Shown here piece after piece: positions 8,257 to 18,568 of a DNA stretch of 64,000 nt; position 1 is the first letter of the stretch; each line of letters begins with the position of its first letter. The DNA is taken from the NCBI RefSeq assembly GCF_001262635.1, contig NZ_JXYH01000011.1, forward strand, positions 1 through 64,000, read 5' to 3'. The translations under genes and the position numbers were made by a program. The notes under the pieces are model-generated. The model was not told the DNA's origin and made no database searches. It saw nothing but the letters and a program-made list of their open reading frames with translations. Origin of the DNA: Aestuariivita boseongensis. GTDB lineage: Bacteria > Pseudomonadota > Alphaproteobacteria > Rhodobacterales > Rhodobacteraceae.

Positions 8257-9645
8257 ATGACGGCACGCAGCCGCTTTGCAGCCCTTTTGATCGCCACAGC
8301 CTTGGCCAGCCCCGCCTTTGCGCAGGTGCAGACCAAGCAATACGAGGATGGCGGCGTGTATGAGGGGGAATTCAAGGGCGGCCTGCAGCACGGCCAGGGC
8401 ACCTATACGCTGCCCAACGGGTATCAGTATACCGGCGAATGGGTTGATGGCGAAATCCTGGGCCAGGGCGTGGCGCAGTTTCCCAACGGGTCGGTCTATG
8501 AGGGCGAATTTGCCAAGGGCAAGCCCAACGGGATCGGCAAGATCACCTTTTCCGATGGCGCGACCTATGAAGGGTCGTGGGTCGACGGCGTGATCAATGG
8601 CGAAGGCATCGCCATCTATGCCAATGGCGTGCGGTACGAAGGGTCCTTCCGCAACGCCCAGCACGACGGCAAGGGCGTGATGACCAGCCCCGGCGGCTAT
8701 GAATATCGCGGCGATTGGGTGAATGGCGTCAAACAGGGGATGGGGCGGATCACCTATCCGGATGGCGCGGTGTACGAGGGCGAAATCCAGAACGGCAAAC
8801 GCGAAGGCCAGGGCACGCTGACTCTGCCTGACGGGCTGACCTATGTGGGGCTTTGGGCCGACGGGCAGATCAACGGCACCGGCACGCTGACCCAGCCCAA
8901 TGGCGATGTCTATGTGGGCGAGCTGGTCGCGGGCCAGCGCCAGGGCCAGGGCGTGGTGACCTATGCCAATGGCGATGTCTATGAAGGCGCGTTCGAGGAT
9001 GACCGCCGCCACGGGCAAGGCACCTTCCGCGGCGTTGACGGGTTTCTTTACACCGGCTCCTGGGTTGCAGGCCGGATCGAGGGCGAAGGCCGCGTCACCT
9101 ATCCCGACGGGTCGGTATACGAGGGCACGTTCCGCGACGATCTGGCCGATGGCACGGGCAAGATCACCTATCCTGACGGATCGACCTATGAGGGCGAGTG
9201 GAAAGCCGGTGTGATCGACGGCACGGGCCGCGCGGAATATGCCAATGGCATCGTCTATGAGGGCCAGTTCAAGGATGCGCGCAACCACGGGCAAGGCGTG
9301 ATGACCTATGCCGATGGCTACCGGTACGAGGGCGAATGGCTGAACGGCCAGCGCCACGGGCAAGGCGTGGCGACCTATCCCGATGGATCGGTCTATACCG
9401 GCGCGTTCTTCAACGGCCAGCGCGCGGGCCAGGGCCGGATCGAGATGGCCTCGGGCTTTGTCTATGAGGGCCAGTGGCAAAGCGGAGAGATCAATGGCCA
9501 GGGCGTGGCCACCTATGCCAATGGTGATGTCTATGAGGGCAATTTCCTGAACGGCAAACGCCAGGGCGAAGGCACCATGCGCTATGCCACCGGACAGGAA
9601 GAAACCGGCACCTGGGACAATGGCGCGCTGCAAAGCGACGGGTAA
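8257..9645 (+). CDS. Secreted MORN-repeat protein (about 18 tandem repeats)
   Basis: 462 residues: a Sec signal peptide (cleavage near PAFA|Q, residue 22), then about 18 consecutive 23-residue MORN repeats of the form YEGEFxxGxxxGxGxxTYPDGxx and a partial last repeat. In DNA this is a 69-bp periodic coding array (about 8340-9610). MORN repeats form an extended beta-sheet ribbon and usually serve as protein or lipid-binding scaffolds; the signal peptide places this one outside the cytoplasm. It lies directly upstream of mreB on the same strand, but 160 bp separate them. Function is unknown; an envelope scaffold is only an inference from position. The long antisense frame over this gene is a product of the repeat composition. 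Confidence 0.88.
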   Translation: MTARSRFAALLIATALASPAFAQVQTKQYEDGGVYEGEFKGGLQHGQGTYTLPNGYQYTGEWVDGEILGQGVAQFPNGSVYEGEFAKGKPNGIGKITFSDGATYEGSWVDGVINGEGIAIYANGVRYEGSFRNAQHDGKGVMTSPGGYEYRGDWVNGVKQGMGRITYPDGAVYEGEIQNGKREGQGTLTLPDGLTYVGLWADGQINGTGTLTQPNGDVYVGELVAGQRQGQGVVTYANGDVYEGAFEDDRRHGQGTFRGVDGFLYTGSWVAGRIEGEGRVTYPDGSVYEGTFRDDLADGTGKITYPDGSTYEGEWKAGVIDGTGRAEYANGIVYEGQFKDARNHGQGVMTYADGYRYEGEWLNGQRHGQGVATYPDGSVYTGAFFNGQRAGQGRIEMASGFVYEGQWQSGEINGQGVATYANGDVYEGNFLNGKRQGEGTMRYATGQEETGTWDNGALQSDG

Positions 9646-9796
9646 GCCCCGAACAAGGCTTGGGCCGCGTGCATGACCCGGCGAAAACGCGCTGATTTGA
9701 CCACATTCGGCCCTTTTGCTTAAGCGGGCTGAGCCCTATAAACCGATGCGTCCACGGCGCGACTCGTGGGCCAAAACGAATCTCTGGCAGGAATAA

Positions 9797-10852
<1,056 letters not shown>

Positions 10853-10890
10853 CGCGCGCAGGCTTTCGCGAAAGACACCCCTGACCCGAG

Positions 10891-11799
10891 GTGCCCTTGG
10901 CCAAAGACCGGTCCAATCGTGATGAATATACAGGCCCCCTCAGACGGCTTCTGATGGGGGTTATCCTGTTGTGCCTTCTGGGTATTTTCCTGCTGTGGCG
11001 CATCGACAGCCCGCGCGTCGAACGGTTCCGCGCGCAGGTCACCGACCAGATCATGCCCAATATGGAATGGCTGATGGCCCCGGTGACGGGCGCGGTGAAC
11101 CTTGTGCGCAATGTGCAGTCTTATCAACGGCTTGTGGATCAGAACCGCGAGTTGCGGTCCGAACTGCGCCAGATGCAGGCCTGGAAAGAGGCAGCGCTTC
11201 AGCTGGAACAGGAAAACGCGCGGCTGCTGGATCTGAACAATGTGCGGCTGGACCCGCGCCTGACCTTCATCACCGGCGTGGTGATCGCCGATAGCGGATC
11301 GCCTTTCCGGCAATCGGTGCTGCTGAATGTGGGTGCGCGCGACGGCATCATCGACGGCTGGGCCGCGATGGACGGCATCGGCCTTGTGGGCCGGGTGTCG
11401 GGCGTGGGGGAAAATACCTCCCGCGTGCTTCTGTTGACGGATGCCACCAGCTCGGTGCCCGCCACGATCCAGCCGTCGGGCCAGACGGCGCTGGTGGGCG
11501 GCGACAACAGCGCGGCCCCCCTGCTGGATTTCATCGAAAACGCCGAACTGGTGCGCCCCGGTGATCGCGTGGTCAGTTCTGGCGATGGCGGCGTGTTTCC
11601 CGCCGGTCTGCTGATCGGGCAAGTGGCCGAGGATCGCAATGGCCGGCTGCGCGTGCGCCTGTCGGCGGATTTCCAGCGGCTGGAATTCCTGCGCCTCTTG
11701 CGCCACCACGGCACCGAACGGGTGAATGATCCGGGCAACCTGATCCTGCCGGAAGAAGACCTCAGCCAAACCGCGCCGGCGGGCGACGCCGATGGCTAA
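10891..11799 (+). CDS. mreC: Rod shape-determining protein MreC
   Basis: 302 residues: a short cytoplasmic N-terminus, one membrane helix (about 21-39), a periplasmic coiled coil (about 65-118, with QLEQENARLLDLNN) and the beta-barrel MreC core (DGIIDGWAAMDGIGLVGRVS). It links MreB filaments to the periplasmic synthesis enzymes and activates PBP2. The start is a GTG preceded by CCCGAGG. Its end overlaps mreD by 8 bp, indicating translational coupling. Confidence 0.93.
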   Translation: MPLAKDRSNRDEYTGPLRRLLMGVILLCLLGIFLLWRIDSPRVERFRAQVTDQIMPNMEWLMAPVTGAVNLVRNVQSYQRLVDQNRELRSELRQMQAWKEAALQLEQENARLLDLNNVRLDPRLTFITGVVIADSGSPFRQSVLLNVGARDGIIDGWAAMDGIGLVGRVSGVGENTSRVLLLTDATSSVPATIQPSGQTALVGGDNSAAPLLDFIENAELVRPGDRVVSSGDGGVFPAGLLIGQVAEDRNGRLRVRLSADFQRLEFLRLLRHHGTERVNDPGNLILPEEDLSQTAPAGDADG

Positions 11800-12322
11800 T
11801 TCCTCGGTCTGGTGGAAGCGCGGGCTTTATGTGCTTCTGGCGCTGGTGATCCTGTTCTGGAATCTTCTGCCGCTCAGCACGCTACCGCCCAATTGGGCCG
11901 GGCCTGACCTTCTGGTGGCGCTGACCTTTGCCTGGGCGCTCAGACGGCCGGAATTCGTCCCTGTCCTGCTGATCGCGCTCGTGATTTTGCTGGCCGATAT
12001 CCTGCTGTATCGTCCGCCGGGCCTGATGGCCTTTCTGGTCGTGCTGGGGGCCGAGCAGCTGAAGACCCGCGCCATCGGCCTGCGCGATGCCAGTTTCGCG
12101 GGCGAATGGGCCGCCGCTTGCCTTGTTGTGATTGGCGTTTTCCTGCTAAATCGTGTGATATTGGCCGTACTGATGATAGACCAGGCACCACTGGGGCTGA
12201 CGCTGATGCAGATGCTGACGACGATCCTGATTTACCCCGTCGTCGTCCTGCTGTCGCACCTGTTTCTGGGTGTGCGCAAACTGGCCCCCGGCGATGATGA
12301 TGCAATAGGCTCGCGGATATGA
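11792..12322 (+). CDS. mreD: Rod shape-determining protein MreD
   Basis: 176-residue integral membrane protein with about five hydrophobic segments and the family's early NLLPLSTLPPNWAGPDLLVAL region. MreD is part of the elongasome and works with MreC to control PBP2 activity. It overlaps mreC by 8 bp and mrdA by 4 bp. Sequence conservation in this family is low, so the call rests on topology plus its fixed position between mreC and mrdA. Confidence 0.92.
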   Translation: MANSSVWWKRGLYVLLALVILFWNLLPLSTLPPNWAGPDLLVALTFAWALRRPEFVPVLLIALVILLADILLYRPPGLMAFLVVLGAEQLKTRAIGLRDASFAGEWAAACLVVIGVFLLNRVILAVLMIDQAPLGLTLMQMLTTILIYPVVVLLSHLFLGVRKLAPGDDDAIGSRI

Positions 12323-14262
12323 GACGCAACCCGCGCGAATTGGAAAAGACCCATACCGTCCTGACCCGGCGCGCGATGCTGCTGGGCGGGGTGCAATTGG
12401 CCTTTGTCGGCGCTCTGGGTCTGCGCATGCGTCAACTGCAGCTGGAAGAGGCCGACCAGTTCCGCCTTCTGGCCGAGGAAAACCGCATCAATGTCCGCCT
12501 GATCCCCCCCGCGCGGGGCGAGATCTTTGACCGCGAAGGCCGCGTGATTGCCCATAACACGCCCAGCTATCGCATCGTCATCGTCCCCGAAGATGCGGGC
12601 GATGTGGACAAGGTTATCACCCGCCTGGGCCAGCTGATCGAGCTGGACCCCGAACAGCTGAACCGGGCGATGACGGAAATGGACCGCTCGCCCCCCTTCC
12701 TGCCGGTGACGGTGGCCGAACAGGTCAGCTGGAAGGATGTCTCGACCGTCGCGGTCAATGCGCCCGCGCTGCCCGGCGTCTCACCCGAGGTGGGGCTGAC
12801 CCGGAAATACCCGCGCGGATCGGATTTCGCCCATGCGGTGGGATATGTGGGGCCCGTGTCCGACTATGACCTGTCGAAGATCGAAAACCCCGACCAGTTG
12901 CTGCGCATCCCGCGTTTCCAGATCGGCAAGGTCGGGCTTGAGGCCAAGCACGAAGACCTTCTGCGCGGCAAGGCCGGCACCAAGCGGGTAGAGGTCAACG
13001 CCGCGGGCCGCGTGATGCGCGAACTGGACCGTCGCGAAGGCGAAGCGGGCGCCGATCTGCAACTGACGCTGGATGCCGAATTGCAGGGATATGTGCAGGC
13101 CCGCCTGGGCGAGGAAAGCGCAAGCGCCGTGGTGATCGACACCGAAAACGGCGATGTCCTGGCCATCGCGTCGTCGCCCTCCTATGACCCGAACAAATTC
13201 GTGCGCGGCATTTCCGTAAACGATTACAACGACTTGCTGAACAACAAATACCGCCCGCTGGCGTCGAAGTCGGTGCAGGGCATCTATCCGCCCGGATCGA
13301 CCTTCAAGATGATCACCGCCATGGCCGCGCTGGAGGAAGGGCTGATCGGCCCGGATGAGACCGTCTATTGCCCCGGCCATCTGGATGTCTCGGGCCGCCG
13401 CTTCCACTGCTGGAAACGGGCCGGCCATGGCTGGGTCGACCTGCAGAACTCGCTCAAGCAAAGCTGTGATGTCTATTACTATGACCTTGCCCTGAAAGTG
13501 GGTCAGGACAAGATTTCGGCCATGGCCAAACGGTTCGGCCTGGGCGTGCGCCATGACCTGCCCATGTCGGCGGTGGCCAGCGGCCTTGCCCCCGACCGCG
13601 CATGGAAGCGGCGCGTGCATGGGCAGGACTGGCTGGTGGGCGATACGGTCAACGCGTCGATCGGACAGGGCTTCATGCTGGCCTCGCCGCTGCAGCTGGC
13701 GGTGATGACCGCGCGCCTGGCGACGGGCCGCAGCGTGGAGCCGCGTCTGGTCAAATCCGTGAACGGGGTCGAACAGCCCAGCGGCGCGGGGCGCGACATG
13801 GGGCTGAACGAAAACAACCTGCGCAAGATGCGCCGGGCGATGTATGCGGTGTCGAATGACCGGCGCGGCACGGCCTATGGATCGCGCGTGATCGAGGATG
13901 CGGTGCGCATCGCAGGCAAGACCGGCACCAGCCAGGTCCGCAACATCACCGCCGAGGAACGCGCCCGAGGCGTGATCCGTAACGAGGACCTGCCCTGGGA
14001 GCGCCGCGACCACGCGCTTTTCGTGAACTATGCGCCCGCTGACAACCCGCGCATCGCGGTGTCGGTGATCGTGGAACATGGCGGCGGCGGATCCAGCGCC
14101 GCAGCCCCCATCGCGCGCGATATCACGCTGCAGGCGCTTTATGGCGGCCCGCCCCCGCTTGAGGTCTACCCGCCCAAGGACCGCCCCCGGATCGAGGCGC
14201 AGCAGGAACGCCTGCGCAATGTCCTGCCGCTGGCCGATACCGAAGGAAGCGGGCGGGCATGA
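12319..14262 (+). CDS. mrdA: Penicillin-binding protein 2 (elongasome transpeptidase)
   Basis: 647-residue class B PBP. The order is an N-terminal membrane anchor (about 20-40), the pedestal starting at PPARGEIFDREG (64-75), and a transpeptidase domain with the active-site motif STFK (327-330), an SCD motif in KQSCDVYYYD, and KTGTS near 534-538. It cross-links peptidoglycan during lateral growth with RodA as its glycosyltransferase partner. It overlaps both mreD and rodA by 4 bp (ATGA junctions), so the whole operon is translationally coupled. Confidence 0.96.
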   Translation: MRRNPRELEKTHTVLTRRAMLLGGVQLAFVGALGLRMRQLQLEEADQFRLLAEENRINVRLIPPARGEIFDREGRVIAHNTPSYRIVIVPEDAGDVDKVITRLGQLIELDPEQLNRAMTEMDRSPPFLPVTVAEQVSWKDVSTVAVNAPALPGVSPEVGLTRKYPRGSDFAHAVGYVGPVSDYDLSKIENPDQLLRIPRFQIGKVGLEAKHEDLLRGKAGTKRVEVNAAGRVMRELDRREGEAGADLQLTLDAELQGYVQARLGEESASAVVIDTENGDVLAIASSPSYDPNKFVRGISVNDYNDLLNNKYRPLASKSVQGIYPPGSTFKMITAMAALEEGLIGPDETVYCPGHLDVSGRRFHCWKRAGHGWVDLQNSLKQSCDVYYYDLALKVGQDKISAMAKRFGLGVRHDLPMSAVASGLAPDRAWKRRVHGQDWLVGDTVNASIGQGFMLASPLQLAVMTARLATGRSVEPRLVKSVNGVEQPSGAGRDMGLNENNLRKMRRAMYAVSNDRRGTAYGSRVIEDAVRIAGKTGTSQVRNITAEERARGVIRNEDLPWERRDHALFVNYAPADNPRIAVSVIVEHGGGGSSAAAPIARDITLQALYGGPPPLEVYPPKDRPRIEAQQERLRNVLPLADTEGSGRA

Positions 14263-15398
14263 GTTATCTTGAATACACCGTCAAATCGGTCCCGTCCGGC
14301 CCGCGCAAGATCCTCTATCTGAACTGGCCGCTGGTGCTTTTGCTGATCGCGGTGGCCTGTGTGGGCTTCCTGATGTTGTATTCAGTGGCGGGTGGGTCTT
14401 TCACCCCCTGGGCCGAGCCGCAGATGAAACGTTTTGCGATGGGCCTTGTGCTGATGCTGGTGGTGGCCATGGTGCCGATCTGGTTCTGGCGCAACATGGC
14501 GGTGGTGGCCTATTGCGTGTCGATTGCGCTTTTGCTGGCGGTGGAATTCTTCGGCGTGGTCGGCATGGGCGCCCAGCGCTGGATCGACCTGGGGTTCATG
14601 CGCCTGCAACCTTCGGAACTGATGAAAATCACGCTGGTGATGCTGCTGGCCGCCTATTACGACTGGCTGCCCGCCAAGCGCAATTCGCGACCCTTCTGGG
14701 TGCTGATCCCGGTGGTGGTGATCCTGTTCCCGACCTTCCTGGTGCTGCGGCAACCGGATCTGGGCACCTCTATCCTGCTTTTGTCGGCGGGTGGCGGGTT
14801 GATGTTTCTGGCAGGTGTGCACTGGGCCTATTTCGCGGCCGTTATCGCCTCGGTCATCGGGTTGATCACGGCGGTGTTCCAAAGCCGGGGCACCGAATGG
14901 CAATTGCTGCAGGATTACCAATATCGCCGGATCGACACCTTCCTTGATCCCGCCAGCGACCCGCTGGGCGCGGGGTACCATATTACCCAATCCAAGATAG
15001 CCCTCGGGTCGGGCGGCTGGACCGGGCGCGGCTTCATGCAGGGCACGCAATCGCGGCTGAACTTCCTGCCGGAAAAACACACCGATTTCATCTTCACCAC
15101 CCTGGCCGAGGAGTTCGGCTTTATCGGCGCCTTCTCCCTTCTGGGGCTATATACGCTGATCATCGTCTTCTGCGTGGTCACCGCACTGGCGACGAAAGAC
15201 CGGTTCTCATCCCTTCTGACGCTGGGGATTGCGCTGAACTTTTTCCTGTTCTTTGCCGTGAACATGTCGATGGTCATGGGCCTTGCCCCGGTTGTGGGCG
15301 TGCCGCTGCCCATGGTCAGTTTCGGCGGCTCGGCCATGCTGGTCTTGATGGTGGCCTTCGGGCTGGTACAAAGCGCCCATATCCACCGCCCCAGATAA
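14259..15398 (+). CDS. rodA: Rod shape-determining protein RodA (SEDS glycosyltransferase)
   Basis: 379-residue SEDS family membrane protein with about ten helices. Conserved features include GAQRWIDLGFMRLQPSELMK, the RQPDLGTS loop, and EKHTDFIFTTLAEEFGFIG, which holds the catalytic Asp region. It polymerises lipid II in complex with PBP2. It overlaps mrdA by 4 bp and is followed 10 bp later by a dehydrogenase gene that may be co-transcribed. Confidence 0.95.
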   Translation: MSYLEYTVKSVPSGPRKILYLNWPLVLLLIAVACVGFLMLYSVAGGSFTPWAEPQMKRFAMGLVLMLVVAMVPIWFWRNMAVVAYCVSIALLLAVEFFGVVGMGAQRWIDLGFMRLQPSELMKITLVMLLAAYYDWLPAKRNSRPFWVLIPVVVILFPTFLVLRQPDLGTSILLLSAGGGLMFLAGVHWAYFAAVIASVIGLITAVFQSRGTEWQLLQDYQYRRIDTFLDPASDPLGAGYHITQSKIALGSGGWTGRGFMQGTQSRLNFLPEKHTDFIFTTLAEEFGFIGAFSLLGLYTLIIVFCVVTALATKDRFSSLLTLGIALNFFLFFAVNMSMVMGLAPVVGVPLPMVSFGGSAMLVLMVAFGLVQSAHIHRPR

Positions 15399-15408
15399 GG
15401 CCAAACCC

Positions 15409-16338
15409 ATGCCCAACGTCCTTTTCGCCGCCCGTGCCGAGCGGTGGCCCGAATACGAGCCCCATCTGCGCGCCGCCTTTTCCGAGGTTGGGCTAGAGGC
15501 CGACCTGAGCACGGACTTCCCCCCTGATCAGGTCGATTACATCGTCTATGCGCCCAATTCCAAGGTGAAGGATTTCACCCCCTTCACCCGCCTGAAAGCG
15601 GTGCTGAACCTCTGGGCGGGGGTAGAAGCCGTGGTGGGCAACCCCACGCTGACCGTCCCGCTGGCGCGCATGGTCGACCCGGCACTGACGCAAGGCATGG
15701 TCGAATGGGTCACCGGCCACACCCTGCGCCACCATCTGGGGATGGACGCCCATATCCATGCCAAGCCGGGCGAATGGGTGAACGAGGCCCCGCCGGTGGC
15801 CTGGGATCGGCAGGTAACGATCCTTGGATTGGGCGAACTCGGCCGCGCCTGCGCCGAAAGCCTCGTGCGATTGGGCTTTCAGGTCCGCGGCTGGTCAAAC
15901 AGCCCCAAGGCGATCGACGGTGTGGACTGCCATCACGGCACAGACGGCCTGCGCGCCGCGCTCAGCGGGGCCGAGATCGTGATCCTGCTTCTGCCCGACA
16001 CGCCCGATACGGAAAACACGCTGAACGCCGACACGCTGGGCCTGTTGGCCAAGAGGGCCGCCATCCTGAACCCCGGGCGCGGCCCGCTGATCGACGATGA
16101 CGCGCTTCTGGCCGCGCTTGACAGCGGTCAGGTGGGCCATGCCACGCTGGATACGTTCCGGGTGGAGCCTTTGCCCGCAGACCATCCCTTCTGGCAGCAC
16201 CCGCATGTGACGGTCACGCCCCACATCGCCTCGGAAACCCGCGCGGCCTGGTCCTCGAAAACCATCGCCGAAAACGTCCGGCGCGGGGAAGCGGGCGAGC
16301 CGTTCCTGCACCTCGTCGACCGTCAGCGCGGGTATTGA
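15409..16338 (+). CDS. D-2-hydroxyacid dehydrogenase (glyoxylate/hydroxypyruvate reductase A type)
   Basis: 309 residues with a D-isomer-specific 2-hydroxyacid dehydrogenase layout: a divergent N-terminal substrate lobe, the Rossmann motif LGLGELGRACAESL near residues 139-152, the cofactor-specificity segment VRGWSNSPK, and a C-terminal H-containing active-site strip (HPHVTVTPHIAS). The closest type is GhrA, an NADPH-dependent reductase of glyoxylate and hydroxypyruvate. It follows rodA by 10 bp on the same strand but has no shape-related role; probably a metabolic passenger of the operon. Confidence 0.88.
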   Translation: MPNVLFAARAERWPEYEPHLRAAFSEVGLEADLSTDFPPDQVDYIVYAPNSKVKDFTPFTRLKAVLNLWAGVEAVVGNPTLTVPLARMVDPALTQGMVEWVTGHTLRHHLGMDAHIHAKPGEWVNEAPPVAWDRQVTILGLGELGRACAESLVRLGFQVRGWSNSPKAIDGVDCHHGTDGLRAALSGAEIVILLLPDTPDTENTLNADTLGLLAKRAAILNPGRGPLIDDDALLAALDSGQVGHATLDTFRVEPLPADHPFWQHPHVTVTPHIASETRAAWSSKTIAENVRRGEAGEPFLHLVDRQRGY

Positions 16339-16359
16339 GGGCAGTCTTGGGTACTTTAA

Positions 16360-16401
16360 GCCAGAAAGAAGCAGCAGATCGCGGCCCTGCTTCTTTCTGG
16401 C
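16360..16401. terminator. Strong bidirectional hairpin between convergent genes
   Basis: Perfect 15-bp stem: 16360-16374 (GCCAGAAAGAAGCAG) pairs with 16387-16401, with a 12-nt loop. It lies between the stop of the hydroxyacid dehydrogenase gene and the stop of the M3 peptidase gene, so it can serve both strands. Both arms extend outward as copies of the GGGTAYTT motif seen at 2895-2923, so the hairpin is made of two inverted copies of one element. There is no long T tract. Confidence 0.7.
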
Positions 16402-16424
16402 CATAAATACCCCTGCCCACCGGT

Positions 16425-18437
16425 CTATGCAGCGAGTCCACGCCCTTTCAGAAGCGCCTCAACCCCCGGAAGCCGCCCGCGGAAGGCGATGTAAAGCTGA
16501 TCAGCCTCCTTTGATCCGCCGGTGGACAGGATGTTCTCTTCCAGCGCCTTTGCGCGGGCCGGGTCAAACGCATCGCCTGCTTCCTCAAAGGCGGCAAAAG
16601 CATCGGCATCCATTACCTCGGACCACATATAGCTGTAATAGCCCGCGCTATAGCCGTCGCCGGCAAAGACATGGGCGAAATGCGGCGTGGCGTGGCGCAT
16701 GCCGATGGCGCGCGGCATGCCCAGACGCTCCAGCGTAGCTTGCTGCGCCTCCATCGGATCGCTGGGCGCGGGGCCGTCGTGGAAATCCAGATCGACAAGC
16801 GCCGAGGCCACATATTCCACCGTCTGAAAGCCCATGTCGAAATTCGCGGCATCCAGCACCTTTTGCAGCATGTCCTTGGGCATCGGCTCACCCGTCTCCG
16901 CATGGGTGGCGAATTCCGCCAGCACCTGCGGTACCTCCAGCCAATGCTCATAAAGCTGGCTGGGCAGCTCCACGAAGTCCCGCGCAACGGACGTACCGGA
17001 GATCGATTCATAGGTTACATCCGACAGCATCTGATGCAGCGCATGGCCAAATTCATGAAACAGCGTGCGCGCATCGTCATAGCTGAGCAGAGCCGGATCG
17101 CCCTTGGCGAAGTTGCAGACATTGATCACAACGGGCGCTTGTCTTTCCGGGAACTTCGCCTGGCTTCGCATCGCCGAACACCACGCGCCCGACCGTTTCG
17201 ACCCGCGCGCAAAGTAATCGCCGATGAAGACCGCCACATGTTGGCCCTTACGCGTGACCTCCCAGGCGCGGCAATCGGGGTGATAAAGCGCCGGGCTGAT
17301 CTCCCGAAACTCCAGCCCGAAGAGGCGGTTGGCGCAGGCAAAAGCCGCCTCGATCATCCGGTCAAGCTGCAGATAGGGCTTCAGCGCCGCCTCATCCAGA
17401 TCGTGTTCCGCCTTGCGCCGCTTTTCCGCGTAATAGCGCCAGTCCCAGGCCTCAAGCGGGCCGTTGACGCCATCTTCCTGCATCATCGCCTCAAGCACCT
17501 GCGCGTCTTCATGGGCGCGGGCCTTGGCGGGCTCCCACACGGCCATCAGAAGATCGCGCACCGCCTGGGGCGTCTTGGCCATTTCGGTTTCCAGCTTGTA
17601 GGCGGCGAAACTGTCATATCCCAAAAGCTTGGCGCGTTCCTCGCGCAGCGCCAGGATTTCGGCGGCGATGGCGCGGTTGTCCGTGTCACCCCCATTCTCA
17701 CCGCGCGCGGCCCAGGCTTTATACGCCTTTTCCCGCAGGTCACGGCGGGGGGAGAATTGCAGGAACGGCACGATCAGCGACCGCGACAGCGTCACCACAG
17801 GCCCGCCCACACCCTTTTCTTCGCCGGCCGCGCGCGCAGCACTGACCACAAAGCCGGGCAGGCCCTCCAGATCACCCTCGCCCAGTTCCATGAACCAGTC
17901 GCGTTCATCGGCCAGCAGGTTTTGCGTGAAGGACGTGCCCAGAGAGGCCAGCCGCGACTTGATCTCTTTCATCCGGGCATCGGCCTCCCCGTCCAAAGCC
18001 GCGCCCGCACGCACGAACCCACGCCGGGTCAGCATCAGAACGCGGGCCTGCTCATCGGTCAGATCCAGCGCGTCGCGCCCCTCCCACACCGCATCGACGC
18101 GGGCAAACAGGGCCTTGTTCGACGTGATCTCGGAAAAATGCGCAGCCAACTTTGGGGAAAAGGCGCGCTGCAGATCCTCCCGTGCGGGGTTGCTGTCGGC
18201 GCCCGCCACGGTGAAGAAGACAGACAGCACCTTGTCCAGATCCTTGCCCGCGGCTTCCAGCGCCTCGATCGTGTTGGCGAAACCGGGCGATTCAGACGAT
18301 GTGGCAATCGCGTCGATTTCGGCCTTGTGGGCCTCCAAGGCGCGCTCCAGCGCGGGGGCGAAATCCGCGTCGGAAATCTTGTCGAAAGGGGCAATCTGAA
18401 AATCGGTCTCCCAGGGGGAGAGAAGCGGGTTTGTCAT
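16425..18437 (-). CDS. M3 family oligopeptidase / peptidyl-dipeptidase
   Basis: 670-residue cytosolic zinc peptidase related to oligopeptidase A and Dcp. The metal site is HEFGHALH with HEXXH at 461-465, and the downstream glutamate region (SQLYEHW) follows. It degrades short peptides, including cleaved signal peptides. I chose the ATG at 18437 because AAAGGAG precedes it by 9 bp; the frame opens 8 codons earlier at 18461, without a ribosome-binding site. It is divergent from the sulfur-lyase gene. Confidence 0.92.
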   Translation of the reverse strand: MTNPLLSPWETDFQIAPFDKISDADFAPALERALEAHKAEIDAIATSSESPGFANTIEALEAAGKDLDKVLSVFFTVAGADSNPAREDLQRAFSPKLAAHFSEITSNKALFARVDAVWEGRDALDLTDEQARVLMLTRRGFVRAGAALDGEADARMKEIKSRLASLGTSFTQNLLADERDWFMELGEGDLEGLPGFVVSAARAAGEEKGVGGPVVTLSRSLIVPFLQFSPRRDLREKAYKAWAARGENGGDTDNRAIAAEILALREERAKLLGYDSFAAYKLETEMAKTPQAVRDLLMAVWEPAKARAHEDAQVLEAMMQEDGVNGPLEAWDWRYYAEKRRKAEHDLDEAALKPYLQLDRMIEAAFACANRLFGLEFREISPALYHPDCRAWEVTRKGQHVAVFIGDYFARGSKRSGAWCSAMRSQAKFPERQAPVVINVCNFAKGDPALLSYDDARTLFHEFGHALHQMLSDVTYESISGTSVARDFVELPSQLYEHWLEVPQVLAEFATHAETGEPMPKDMLQKVLDAANFDMGFQTVEYVASALVDLDFHDGPAPSDPMEAQQATLERLGMPRAIGMRHATPHFAHVFAGDGYSAGYYSYMWSEVMDADAFAAFEEAGDAFDPARAKALEENILSTGGSKEADQLYIAFRGRLPGVEALLKGRGLAA

Positions 18438-18511
18438 CTGGCGGAACTCCTTTGCCCACAAGCTAGGAGCGCGCGGGCACAGCGTCCAGACCCGGCCCCG
18501 GATTTCCGTTT

Positions 18512-18530
18512 GCAGATCGGGGCGATCTGC
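18512..18530. promoter_or_regulatory. Inverted repeat upstream of the sulfur lyase gene
   Basis: GCAGATC (18512-18518) and GATCTGC (18524-18530) are perfect complements around GGGGC. It sits 39 bp before the lyase ATG and about 75 bp before the peptidase start. The size fits a dimeric regulator's operator or the stem of a short leader hairpin; the regulator is unknown. Confidence 0.35.
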
Positions 18531-18568
18531 GCCAGCGTGCCCGCTCAGACAGACGGAAGGAGAACATC

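Noticed and set aside
8119-9633. 504-codon minus-strand frame opposite the MORN gene
   Set aside because: Its sequence is a low-complexity Ala/Leu/Ile repeat with the same 23-residue period as the MORN array; it exists because the 69-bp repeats lack antisense stops. There is no ribosome-binding site or known fold.
18438-18568. Possible SAM-II riboswitch before the sulfur lyase gene
   Set aside because: Only a short dyad is present; the conserved SAM-II pseudoknot sequences are absent.
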